From Ligula intestinalis (lineage: Eukaryota > Platyhelminthes > Cestoda > Diphyllobothriidea > Diphyllobothriidae), in assembly GCA_036362985.1 (NCBI GenBank), contig JAYGXS010000004.1:19382723-19446722 (forward strand): 64,000 nt of DNA, written 5' to 3'. This document shows positions 24,226 through 34,109 of this stretch, one piece after another. The position numbers and the translations under genes are program-made. Positions within the stretch are counted from its first letter, which is position 1. Each line of letters opens with the position of its first letter. Below the pieces are notes generated by a model. That model did not search any database. It was not told the origin of the DNA and saw only the letters and a program-made list of their open reading frames with translations.

Positions 24226-24509
24226 TAAACATACGTATTTTTGTCCACTATTGTTAAGTTTCTTTATGCCTGATCTGACATATAAAGCCTTACTTAATTT
24301 GGTTAAAATCGTCCTTTTTAGCGTGACACTACTTTGCTCACACCAGTGCCACCCCGCGGAGACAACAGAATCTGAAATAGTGCGCTTTACTGGCACAAAG
24401 ACCCTGAAAGCCTTCTTGGAGTTTCAGGCTACAGAATATTTGAACAAATTTCAAACGCGTTAAAACAAAATGGGCTAACTACAAAAATTTCTGTTTTCCT
24501 CTGTAAGAA

Positions 24510-24936
24510 AAGTTGGCGGACGAAAATCAAAGAGTTAAACGACAGTAGTATCTCCATTAGAAGGCCGAGAGTTACTTCCGTAGTTGACATGCGTCCGGTT
24601 TCTTCACAGACCAACTAGGAACGCGTTTGCAAGCCGGTGACAGCCTATTTTTAACAGGGCCTAGCCATAGTGTAGCTCAAACTCTTCCCCGAAAAAAAAA
24701 CACCAACTTGACTTTAATTGTTGCCGGGTTGCTCCGGTCGCTAAAAAGCAAGCACAAGAAGAGAGCCAAGGAAGCAGTGCGCGCGGGCGCTGACCCTGTC
24801 CAGGAGAGGGTCAGCTCGCGAAAGTCAGCTGTGCAGTAAAACGTAGCGCCCCGCATTGCCCGTCTCCCAACTTTCGCACGGCTAATTAGTCAAACTTCCA
24901 CCAGGGCTGTGCGTTGACCGCGCAGTGAGGTCCTCG
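24510..24936. other. No recognisable gene
   Basis: A plus-strand frame at 24627-24839 is basic and low-complexity (KSKHKKRAKE) but has no assignable domain. Nothing else is seen. Confidence 0.4.
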
Positions 24937-24976
<40 letters not shown>

Positions 24977-25383
24977 NNNNNNNNNNNNNNNNNNNNNNNN
25001 NNNNNNNNNNNNNNNNNNNNNNNNNNNNNNNNNNNNNNNNNNNNNNNNNNNNNNNNNNNNNNNNNNNNNNNNNNNNNNNNNNNNNNNNNNNNNNNNNNNN
25101 NNNNNNNNNNNNNNNNNNNNNNNNNNNNNNNNNNNNNNNNNNNNNNNNNNNNNNNNNNNNNNNNNNNNNNNNNNNNNNNNNNNNNNNNNNNNNNNNNNNN
25201 NNNNNNNNNNNNNNNNNNNNNNNNNNNNNNNNNNNNNNNNNNNNNNNNNNNNNNNNNNNNNNNNNNNNNNNNNNNNNNNNNNNNNNNNNNNNNNNNNNNN
25301 NNNNNNNNNNNNNNNNNNNNNNNNNNNNNNNNNNNNNNNNNNNNNNNNNNNNNNNNNNNNNNNNNNNNNNNNNNNNCCCCCCC
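24937..25383. other. C40 tract and 400-N assembly gap
   Basis: Forty consecutive C at 24937-24976 run into 400 N (24977-25376), and seven more C follow (25377-25383). The assembly evidently broke inside a long C/G homopolymer. Apparent polyproline or polyglycine frames across the gap are artefacts. Confidence 0.95.
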
Positions 25384-26030
25384 TTGCTCAGGCGCCCACC
25401 CCCTCGTGCACACATAGCACAGTCACCGTTCTATCCTTCGAGCATCCTGACCTCCCCCCCTACCCCCCCTTCCCCACGGTTTAACCACTGGCAGTACCAT
25501 TAGCCTTTGCCGCACCAAACAAATGAGCTCGCCCTTCACTCAAAGGCCTGCAACTTGAGATGCACCCTCAATTATTTCCCTCTTTGTCTTCCCATAAAAT
25601 CAAAGGAAATTGGGACTCCTGGTAGGAGAATACACGACCTCTTCAAGTTCTGCTTGTGCCATGGGCAAACCATAGTTCGGCTCGGGTGAAGTCAACTGAT
25701 AATCCAAAGCCTGCCCTTCAAAATGCCTAGTAAGCTTAGTTCCCAAGATGTGGTTTTCGCCAGAGTTGCTGGTTATGGGTTGAAGGATCTGACCTCTTGA
25801 GAGAAAAATGCCAACAAACGTTTGCCTTGTAATAGTGCAGTTGTGGCCGCAATTCTGAACGGAAAGACAAGGACACTAAAACAAACTGAAATCGAATTCA
25901 GCGAAAATTGTATCGTTAACAAGAGCCCTTTACTATAAAGGCAAACAATACCACTTCTGTTTTGATTCTGCGTCCTCGGTATTCATGTCATGGTAAGGCG
26001 GGTGAGCATGGATGACTTATATAACTCTCT
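25384..26030. other. No recognisable gene
   Basis: C-rich just after the gap, then ordinary. I see only short chance frames. Confidence 0.4.
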
Positions 26031-26033
26031 AAA

Positions 26034-26165
26034 CAGAACCTGGAGACAGAAACCACCGGCAATACAGGTATCTTTGTGCCAAACTCCAGGGAAACTGGAT
26101 CAGGTTTATGCTTAGGGTTAGCGTTAACGTAGGTTAGGATTAAGTAAAAGGTTATTGTTAACTGA
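26034..26165 (+). repeat. Repeat with telomere-like GGTTA tail, copy 1
   Basis: The leader AACCTGGAGACAGAAACCAC ... CTCCAGGGAAACTGG is followed by a degenerate run of TTAGGGTTAGCGTTAACG and GTAGGTTAGGATTAAG. A longer related copy with the same leader lies at 33373-33600. The TTAGGG-like motifs are imperfect, so this is an interspersed repeat with a telomere-like tail rather than a true telomere remnant. Confidence 0.6.
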
Positions 26166-26491
26166 GAGGGCCTCGTCGAATACCGACAGGCATGGTGCAG
26201 CGAAGGGAAAATCTTCGAAGTCAAGCGAATAGCCACTGTCAAGACAAAATGAGATGCATCATGGACCAATAATATAAAAGCCTCAAACCTTTCACTGTGT
26301 CTACATTGTCAGCAGATAATCGAATCTCGAAGTGGTTCTTAGACCTTCGGTATTCGGTCTCCAGCGCTAGCGAAGACAAGGGCTCTAACTGTCCAGGTCT
26401 GCTGCCATGGATCGTCACGCGTGGAGAAGCACCGTACGGGGACATCAAGAAGGCTGGCTAGATCAGTCATGATCGCAGCCGCAACAAGTAC

Positions 26492-26937
26492 TTACTTACT
26501 TGTACTTGATCCAATTAACTCCTGAAGTTGAATGTACCGGCTTCACGGATGTCACGGACAGCGGCGGCCCATTGGCGGCGATCGGAAGCGAGCTCCTCGC
26601 AGATGTTAACTCACTGTTTGTTCCAGTGTCGCAAGCCGTAAACGGTTACGAGGCCCATCTGTTCGACGCCCGAATTGACGGTGTTGAACCTTGTCTTTGG
26701 TCGACCGCCATGTCGGTATCTCCAGTTTGCACTAGGAGAAGGGTTCACGACTAATCTGCAGGGGTCCGTCGATGGCTTGCGCGGGACATGGCCAAATCAT
26801 TGCACTCGGTGGATGTATGATGCTAGACTTGGTAGTTTGAAACACCTGCAATATAGCCTGACATTGGAAATTTGATCCTGCCAGAAGATTCTTTAGAGGC
26901 GTTGAAGGCACCAACGGTCACCAATACAAGTAAGTAA
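26492..26937. mobile_element. 446-bp element with TTACTTACTTGTA inverted ends
   Basis: The left end TTACTTACTTGTA (26492-26504) is exactly inverted at the right end, TACAAGTAAGTAA (26925-26937). The next bases are also partly inverted (CTTGATCC versus TTGGTGACC). The interior is GC-moderate and codes for nothing recognisable. Size and ends suit a non-autonomous DNA transposon. I could not define a target-site duplication, so the superfamily is unknown. Confidence 0.55.
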
Positions 26938-26944
26938 ACCCGGA

Positions 26945-27345
26945 TCGGCATTCTTAGTCATCACGGGGCCTACTACAATGTCAATAGGACTGACCCCACC
27001 CCCCTGGCTGAACACCGCCATCCTGTCCACACGACCGTGATAACCACCACTGCCAACCCATCCTGCCTGTCACGGCTACCGCAGTCCCTTTCATGCACAA
27101 TGGGGGCCCAGTTCCAGCCTGCCCCCATTGCAGTCGCACCGTCCAATCAACAATCTTACCGGTTGGTCATTTACGAAACCGTCGCATTGAGACTGGCTAA
27201 CCGGTGTCTGAGACTCCGGAATAAACCCGCCAGACGCATGGGCTCACACTACCTCAGGCACGGGATGAGTCTTCTCAACCATTTAAATATGCGCGACAGT
27301 GAATCTCACCGCAAGGTCACCACGGCCAACCTATCGCGAAGTGTT
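26945..27345 (+). pseudogene. Remnant of an RTE-type element's zinc-finger tail
   Basis: The broken translation shows ACPHCSRTV, then VGHLRNRRIETG, then further degraded HCP/R.H-like segments. The other frame shows HHGAYYNVNRTDPTPLAEH. I associate this arrangement with the C2H2 zinc-finger-like 3' portion of an abundant RTE-like retrotransposon in diphyllobothriid tapeworms (from memory, not checked). Stops and shifts interrupt it throughout. The RT part of the same family may be the remnant at 53270-55020. Confidence 0.5.
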
Positions 27346-28848
27346 ATGGGCTAATTAACGTTTAACCCTAGCGGCTGCGATCTTTCAGGTTCGGTTCCTT
27401 AGGAGAGGATAGAGAGAAGTCTTGGGAAGGCCACAGTAGTAGAAATCATTTATTGTGTACACAAGATTTATTAGGAAGTTGCCACTCGGTCTGGCGCGGC
27501 GTCGTCAGAGCGGCCAACGACGCTGCCTGCCGCGACCGTCCCGCTCGGGACAGAATCCCAAGTCTCGTCTCTCGACGGTCATCCCGGGTGACCACCGAAT
27601 GCTTGCTTTGTCTCGGCAGACTGGTGGTGATTGGTTGGATACCGGCGTGCGGGCTCCGTGTCTCGCGCGCCAGTTTGTGTCTGGTCGGAGGCACGCCGAA
27701 AAGTGCATTCACGCAAGGTCCTCTGCTCTGAGTGACCTTGTCTCTGACGTCAAGAGTTAGGAGGGCGTTGGGCAGCAGTGACCACTAAAAACCCACCTCC
27801 CACAACAAATACTTTCTGCATCATCAGTTTGACTACTAGTAATACTAGTGCTACCGCTAGAACAGCTGCTGCTACTACCACCAGCCATTTAGGCGCAGTC
27901 CATTCCTGTCCTTACTGCCGCCTACATTTGGAGCACACAATGTAGCAGCAGCAGTAAAAGCTTCCAAAATACAACAGTCATTCCCACCGAATATCCTCCT
28001 CCGTCAATTTTTTAGTTAAAATGCACGGTCCAGGCACTACATGCACACACACCCTCAGGCTGGATACGAACGTATTCCATAAGGCTCATTCGCGCACATA
28101 CATTCCAGCTCTTCGTGAAACATACAAACAACTAATGTTATTTCCAGCTGAACAACTTCGAAATTATCCACGTCCATTTCCAGTAACTTCCTACTAGACC
28201 GACTCCAATTGTTTCCTCCTTACAAATGACTGTTCTCTCATTCTCTGAATTGCGTGTACGAATCCCTTTCCTCCAAAAATTCTGCTCCTGTTGACCTTTT
28301 TGTTTCCGTCAAATGCATAATAGTGCTAAAACTAGTGCCCCGGCCAAGTGGTACTTCAATACTGTCCCCGCCACCCGTTCGGCAGCCTTGCCTTTGAATC
28401 ACCTTTTCCTATAATGCTTCTCCCCCCCCCCCACTGCATCAAGAGACAGTTGTTTCACGAACTACTACCTGTCACCACCGCTGACTTCAAACGCTTGCAA
28501 GCACCCCCCTTACCGGCATATTATTGCATCTGTTCACTCCCACCCCCACTTTGGCGCTGGCGTTTTCAGACCAACGGAAGTCCACAGGAACTGCCTCCTG
28601 AAACCACATAAAAGTGACAGCCTCCACCTCTCTCCCATTAACACATACACGCTCACCCAAGAGTGGTTTCGCTCTGAGCGGCATTGTTGTCGAAGGCGTG
28701 TTGTTCCTCTGTATAGAGTGAATCAATGTGGCCGAATCTCTTCCTTCTTGACTGTGTAGCCACTGTTGAGGTTTGTACATTGCTTATCCTTTACTATTTT
28801 GCTTAATAGTACCTTACTGCGTTGATAGTTGTTATCATTAGGTTCGAC
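27346..28848. other. No confident gene
   Basis: 27440-27760 is GC-rich with open frames on both strands and an AATAAA-like site on the minus strand at about 27468, but no recognisable product. 28340-28790 has C-rich runs (about 28420-28432). I see no splice-consistent exons. Confidence 0.35.
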
Positions 28849-28856
28849 TTACGCGT

Positions 28857-29017
28857 GACCGCTGGGTAAATAGTCTGAGAAGGCAAGAATACGAAACAAC
28901 TCAACTTCTCTCTTACAGCATTCAGCAATCCACTTTGGCAGTGCCGGTATAGCCTCGCACGTCAGATCAGGAACACCTCGCAAACCTGAGGCAGCTTCAT
29001 ACGTCTCCAACGAGCAT
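28857..29017 (-). CDS. Possible exon, unknown protein
   Basis: A minus-strand open frame whose translation looks protein-like (CEAIPALPKWIAECCKREVE, then LFRILAFSDYLPSGH). It ends at a strong donor: the frame stops right after CACGC|GTAAGT at about 28855. A possible acceptor, GAAGCTGCCTCAG, lies inside it and others lie just upstream. I recognise no family. It may belong with the exon-like frame at 29162-29590, but I could not find a matching donor-acceptor phase. Confidence 0.3.
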
Positions 29018-29161
29018 CGACTTATGTGTAGCATGCGTAGACGGACAGTTTACCTGTTTTTGCATCAGGGCCCACCTTCGGTCGTCCATGCCGTGTCATG
29101 CCACAGAACCCGTGTGGACAAGAAAAGAGAGTTGGATACCCACTACGAGTCCACCGAGTCA

Positions 29162-29590
29162 CTATAAATTAATCCACGCGCAAGGTACTCCTGAGCCCAC
29201 TGTGGTGCATGCGATGGAGGTCATCGCATGTGACATTCGAACTGCCGGCCAACCTACAAATCCTTCTCTGACGCCCGCATTTCTTCCTGGAATTCCAATC
29301 TGTGCGCCTAAACAGACCATTGGCTCTTTTTTGCTGATAGTCTTAACCTCCGTCAGTAAACACCTCGTAAGCAAAACAGGGGCATTGTCATTCGAATCCA
29401 GGCCACACGTCTGATCGAAAAAAATTGTTGTTGGATTTAGCGATTTGTACACGCACTCCGTCCATAAATTATACCTCACTTTCTGCTCACTAGGGTTCCC
29501 TTCGGCGTCGATGACTTTATTAGCATCTGTTGTGACTAGCTCGCGTCGAAGTGAACTCCAATAGAACCTCACGACTGCGGTTCTTGACGT
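29162..29590 (-). CDS. Possible exon or terminal exon, unknown protein
   Basis: A 162-codon minus-strand frame, one of the longest non-repeat frames in the window. A plausible acceptor (GATTGACTCTTCGCAG) precedes residue 21, giving a start at 29590 in phase 0. It reads TSRTAVVRFYWSSLRRELVT and later GAQIGIPGRNAGVREGFVG, and ends with an in-frame TAG at 29162. I recognise no domain. It could be a terminal exon of a gene whose upstream exons I have not found, or a chance frame. Confidence 0.3.
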   Translation of the reverse strand, partial: TSRTAVVRFYWSSLRRELVTTDANKVIDAEGNPSEQKVRYNLWTECVYKSLNPTTIFFDQTCGLDSNDNAPVLLTRCLLTEVKTISKKEPMVCLGAQIGIPGRNAGVREGFVGWPAVRMSHAMTSIACTTVGSGVPCAWINL

Positions 29591-29679
29591 CTGCGAAGAG
29601 TCAATCACAGTTGCCGCATTGATGCCTTCTGGACCGGCGACGATTGGCAAGCCTGCACGCGCGCATGTTTTCTCTATCC

Positions 29680-29893
29680 ACTGGTCTGACTGCTGTCAAA
29701 CTGGCACTTGTGCTCGGCTGGCTCTCCTGGCTAGCCGTGTTCTCCCAAGTCAGACTCCTTCCATCTACTCCATTCCTCGGTGTACACAATATACTATTCC
29801 TAATACCCTGGCCTTCCCAAGACTCCTTCTCTACTAGGTAACCATCGTCTGAAGATCGCAGTTGCTAGGGTTTAATTTACTGAACCCCCCGCG
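29680..29893 (+). repeat. ~200-240-bp dispersed repeat, copy 2
   Basis: Same family as 18845-19046: CTGACTGCTGTCAAACTGGC, TGTTCTCCCAAGTCAGACTC, CCTTCCCAAGACTCCTTCTC, GATCGCAGTTGCTAGGGTTT. It is the closest match to the copy at 39094-39340. Confidence 0.7.
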
Positions 29894-30292
29894 ATTCAAG
29901 CACCGAAATGATAGAAGCATTGGCCGGGTCTCTTGACTGTGTCTGTATTTTATCCGTAGATTTTTGGGCAAGAGCTAAGTTGACCGCCCACGTTAGATCC
30001 CTCTAGCCCCAGAAATCTGTGGACGGGTGGTATTATTTTAGTTTAGTTTTTAGTGTATTTTAGCATATCGTAGTTATGTAAGTATAATTAAATTGAATAA
30101 TAAGCAATAATCTAAATTTAAACCAATAAAACTAAAAGTAACCGTAGGACAAGGGGCTAGTGGTATCTAAGATGGGCGACCAACTTAACTGTTGCCTTGT
30201 TTCGAAACAAAAGAGTCTATAGTATCAGACTGATTAGATTGAAGAACACCCAGCACATCGCACCCTTCTATTTTATTAGGATAAACTGGGGA

Positions 30293-30362
30293 TGAGTTCG
30301 CAGCTCAGTGGCAGAGAACTTGACTCAATGACTAAAGAACCCGGGCTCGAGCCCCGGGTCTT
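30293..30362 (+). repeat. tRNA-like module
   Basis: TTCGCAGCTCAGTGGCAGAG resembles box A, and CCCGGGCTCGAGCCCCGGG forms a strong T-arm-like hairpin with a box B core. It lacks a clear acceptor stem, so it is more likely SINE-derived than a working tRNA. It lies just beyond the 3' end of the four-exon minus-strand gene. Confidence 0.45.
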
Positions 30363-30539
30363 CTCCGTCTGCGATTCAATCTGATTAAAGACGAGTCCGT
30401 GTTTTTTGCCAGGGGGACTGTAAAAGTAGCCGACATCAAAGGATAACAGACTGACGGAAATTGTTGCCCTTTAAATAAAAGAAAAGAAAAAAGATAGAGA
30501 GAGACATCCTGCTCCATTTGGCTTCGGTAGGAAAACGAT

Positions 30540-30625
30540 TCAAAAGAGATCCCTTGTGAAGGTTGCAATATAGGTATTCAGACTGCGAACTTTGCACATC
30601 TCATCCCTGAACATGGCGCCGCAAT
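30540..30625 (-). CDS. Exon 4 (terminal) of a tandem DUF1330-like protein gene
   Basis: It is preceded by an excellent acceptor on the minus strand (TTTTATCTACTTTGTCTTTCAG). It reads in phase 1 from the exon 3 donor: 28 codons including ...CGAMFRDEMCKVRSLN... and a TGA at 30540-30542. The phase fits exon 3 exactly (G plus AT). It would complete the second alpha/beta repeat, supplying a final strand (YIATF). A candidate AATAAA lies at 30272-30277 on the minus strand. Assigned from splice signals and frame only. Confidence 0.5.
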
Positions 30626-31667
30626 CTGAAAGACAAAGTAGATAAAAGTACACATCTAGAAGTCGCAACTGAAGTACTAAAGCGATCAGAGAAAAGAAAA
30701 AGTAATAATCAGACAACTTAGGCAGAGAGTGAACCCTGCTCCACTTAAAACGAAAAATTCAAGGACTCGGTGCATAGTTGCACCATGTGCTTCATATGGC
30801 TAGACTCAGCCGTTGTCCATGCCAAACTGCCTTCGTGTTCATACTTTAGTGGCCTAAGCAATGAGAGGCGCACAGAATACACTGAGGCGCTTATTGATAC
30901 GTCTTCTTAGATATTAATTGCCGCAAGTTTATGAACAACTTCTTAAACTCACAAAGTCCGAGAAATTATTCTAAGGAAGCCTTAAACCATCGAAATCTGG
31001 ATCTTCCGTATTCATTCGGCACTCGCAACCAGTGACCGCCATTCCCAAGTGGCTTTTGGTATCCCCAAAGAGAGCCCACTATACTCAAGCCGATGAATAA
31101 AGCGACAGAGTCCTTACTTCAGTGACCAACGGAACTCCGATTTAAAATCGTGGTTCCTTCTAGCCTGGTGTTAAATTATGACCGGGCAACAATCGTGTGT
31201 GTGGTCCTATATAGTCTTTACGTCTAATAAATATGCACTTAAATCATTTGAATAGAGTTACGATAACCCCTTTCCTTCTCGTCTCCTCTAAGTGTTACCG
31301 CTAAAGTAAGCATTTGGTTTGGGGTCAGCTAAGGCGAAAGTGGCCATTCAAGTATCCTTCTTATTTGTCGAAAATTCTCGTCTACCCATTTTTTTCTGTT
31401 TAAGTCAACTTTATGAGATACTCAATTTTTGACTCTTTAAGTAATCGGCACACTCTGGTGATGTTGAAAAGGGAAACTTGAGCGATAAGGAAAATGTTTT
31501 CTAGAAGTATGCAACCTCTGCTGCCAGCAAGCGAGACCCTACCAAATTATTTTATAGCTCATTCAACGCCGAAGATCAATATGACCGACGTTTGGGTACT
31601 TCAGAACAGCTCAAAGGACTGCTGTTTAAAATCCAAATATTTTAGGACACTCGCATCCCAAACTCAC

Positions 31668-31886
31668 CCGATTTCACCCAGTCATAAAAGATTTTCTTAT
31701 TGGGAAATTGTGAGATGCGATAGCCTCCAGGTCTGGCTTCGTAGGCTCGAACCATTGAGATCTGGATGGTGTCAACAATGTTGGGGACAGCACCACACTG
31801 TTCCATGTTGAAAGTGCATGCGGACGGAGGCATTTGACAGTAATTCTCACTCCGAACCATCTCAGTGAAGAGCAAAGCAGTGCCGT
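31668..31886 (-). CDS. Exon 3 of a tandem DUF1330-like protein gene
   Basis: The acceptor AAAGCCTTTTTTGACAG precedes 31886 and the donor CGG|GTGAGT follows 31668. Length is 219 nt, phase 1 at both ends, open throughout. It encodes GTALLFTEMVRSENYC, later PNIVDTIQISMVRAYEARPG and YRISQFPNKKIFYDW. The last part parallels exon 2's LFYFTNEADARRFIYSD segment (aromatic strand, then helix, then S-D), suggesting an internal repeat of the same fold. The family assignment is weak; the exon structure is better supported. Confidence 0.5.
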
Positions 31887-32106
31887 CTGTCAAAAAAGGC
31901 TTTAGTCAGCTGCATTTATAATTTTAGAACATGCATGCAATAGCTTAATTAACGAGCTTTCATTTTTCTGGTTTATCCGGAGACTATGACGCTTGGAGAT
32001 CCAATTGGGAGGGCAATCCTTCGGGTTTAAAGCGGTCCGAGACGCATGCGTGCCTTAAATATCATTTTACTTGAACACCAGTTTATAGACATCGGCAGGG
32101 CGAAAT

Positions 32107-32176
32107 CGAGGAGCGAGGGACTCGAACCCGGCTACGCTGGAGGGAGTAAGACAGTTCGTTGAGTCACAGGACCTCC
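32107..32176 (-). repeat. tRNA-like module in intron 2
   Basis: On the minus strand GTCCTGTGACTCAACGAACT and GGGTTCGAGTCCCTCG give box A- and box B-like matches. The downstream sequence (TTCAAGTAAAATGATATTTA) looks like a SINE tail. I do not regard it as a functional tRNA gene. Confidence 0.4.
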
Positions 32177-32199
32177 TTTTAAATGAACGTTTTAGTGGC

Positions 32200-33372
32200 A
32201 AAGCGTATAATTCTGGTTGTGTGGATCAGTGTTGCGCCTATCCCACCTCAGGCGGCCGATAGCTAGGCGGTGGCCTGTTGCTGGCCGGGGGGGGGGGGGG
32301 GGGAGTGAGGTCGATCCTTAGACACCGCAGTCGGTCCAGTGTGTCTTGTTGTGTGTAGTGGCTGTCTGCGGGCTGAGAGTCAGCTGTGGCCTATATGGCG
32401 CTCCCTGTCGGGAGCCTACCTAGCGAGACATGCTGTTGGTACGCGTATTGACTGTTGCGCCAGCCGTCTGCACGCTCCCGCATTCCCGACCTTCTTGATA
32501 CTGTGTTGACAACCGGAATCCGGTGCGGGCGTGGTCAGCGAGTGAGAAAGATGCTCCGAAAGTCTGTCTTGCTGTATATTTTGTGTAAGTCACCGCGTGC
32601 GTAAACTCGTTAAAACTCGTAGTGGATATCGTCGAAATCGTCGGTCAAACTATCGTGGATCAGTAATATCCTTGGTGTGCGGTAAACTCCGTTCTCTAGA
32701 TGTCAGTAAGTCATTCCTCCCGTGCTCAACGAATATACCGTACCTTTTCCGTGTTCAGCGTACCAGGCGATGGTGCCACAAGCAAACAGTCCAAAGCCTG
32801 AGTCATTTACAGAAGTATCACTTCTTACTCCCCTATAGCAAATGGTCTCTCACTCCAAGCTCCCCTTGCATAGACAGGTTGCAGAAGCAGCAACCCCTCA
32901 TCAAAGAAAATGTTGAAGTTTTTAGTATTTTTCTCGACAAACTGCATGCGCTGTCGTTGCGCGGCAGTGCTACGTGACTTCTCTGTCATTCTAAAATGTA
33001 GCTGGGTTTCTCAGTCGCCTATACACTTCGACCTTCATGTAAGCCGTCATTTTATCAACTTAACATTGACCTTTTCATTGAAGTTGTTACTCTGCGAAAA
33101 CGGATGTGGACTGCATACCTGAATCTGTATAATAATAATAATGCGGGACCGTTTTGTACCCTAATAAACAGTTCGTAAATAATGATCAGGAGTGAGTGAG
33201 ACTGCCAACACACTGGCCTATTTTTATCCAACAGAATCGTTTTGCGTCAAGTCATTCTTTCATGAATACCTTTTTCATCGGTCCGAAATTGGACATTAAC
33301 TGTAAACTCTTACCTGAAACTATCAGATGAACTTGAGGCAAAGGTCTCCATAAGGATGACCTGAAGGGCCGT
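32200..33372. other. Intronic DNA with a G17 run
   Basis: This lies within the long intron between exons 2 and 3 of the minus-strand gene. A 17-base G run occurs at 32287-32303, inside a GC-rich patch. A plus-strand frame of 126 codons at 32597-32977 is not recognisable and is probably chance. Confidence 0.4.
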
Positions 33373-33600
33373 CTAATCACGACACGGGAACAGAAACCGC
33401 CGACAATGCAAATAGCTTTGGCTCGAATTCCAGGGGAATTAGGTCTAGGGTCAAGGTTAAGATCAGGACTAGGTTTAAGGTTAGGCTTAAGGTCAGAGTT
33501 GGGAGTCGGGTCAGGATTACGCTAATGGTTAAGGTTTGCGTTCGTGTTACCTCTAGAGTTTAGGATTAACGTAGGTCTGGGGTTAAGGTTACATTTTGTT
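33373..33600 (+). repeat. Repeat with telomere-like GGTTA tail, copy 2
   Basis: The leader GGAACAGAAACCGCCGACAA ... TTCCAGGGGAATTAGG matches the repeat at 26034. It is followed by ~150 bp of degenerate GGTTAAG/GGTTAGG/GGGTCAGG units (for example AGGTTTAAGGTTAGGCTTAA). The G-rich strand runs 5'-3' on plus in both copies. Confidence 0.65.
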
Positions 33601-34029
33601 GTACAGTATGGGTGGTTTTAGCGTTAAGACACGGAAATATTTACGCAGGACATTCCTATTACCGTGTCTTGTTTAGGCGACGATACAAGTCGTCCTCACC
33701 AAATTTTAAAATCAAAAAGAATGCGTTTATATGATCTAAGAACTATCAATGTCAGCGAATTAACCTCGAACTATTTAAAATGCATGCGTAGTGTTCATAG
33801 AAGACCCTTGACACCCACGAGTGAACCCAGTCCCATCCACCTGCCTCATATATTAAAAAGAAATCGGTTAGACATATAAGTTTTATTTCCCCGCTTCTTT
33901 TCTCCGTTCACAATATTTGCCAAATATTGTTGACTAATGTTTTAAATGACCGGCCGTTGTGATGTGACTTAATATGCATAACATTTCTGCTGTCCATATA
34001 GTTGCTCACACGCAGCTGTGATATTTACC

Positions 34030-34080
34030 ACAGCACTAAGTTGTAATTACAGGGCCCTGGGCCATAAATACACGATAATT
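34030..34080 (+). repeat. CR1-like 3' tail
   Basis: GCACTAAGTTGTAATTACAG then GGCCCTGGGCCATAAATACA corresponds to GCACTAAGTTTGTAACGACA and GGGCCCCTTGGGCCTTAAAT on the minus strand at 62320-62370. It is an older, more diverged relic of the same family. Confidence 0.6.
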
Positions 34081-34109
34081 ATAAGTCAGATACATCCTTA
34101 AGTACCGAA

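Larger units (their letters stand above)
22330..24509. repeat. Diverged ~1.1-kb tandem duplication
   Basis: Unit A (about 22330-23436) and unit B (about 23447-24509) run colinearly with an offset of 1110-1117 bases. Shared landmarks are CTACTTGCCGTTCG (22450, 23562), GAACTTGAAATC (22581, 23684), a GTCATGGAAA/ATCATGGAAA region (22754, 23859), a tRNA-like module (22975, 24085), GACACTACTT (23260, 24325) and TTTCAGGCTA.AGAATATTT (23362, 24423). No long frame is shared, so the unit is probably non-coding. Identity is modest, so the duplication is old. Confidence 0.75.

Noticed and set aside
24882..25503. Polyproline/polyglycine open frames across 24.9-25.5 kb
   Set aside because: They are created by the C40 tract and the run of N in the gap; no real coding information.
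32597..32977. 126-codon plus-strand frame as a host gene
   Set aside because: Unremarkable translation, no splice or promoter support, antisense to a better-supported gene's intron.
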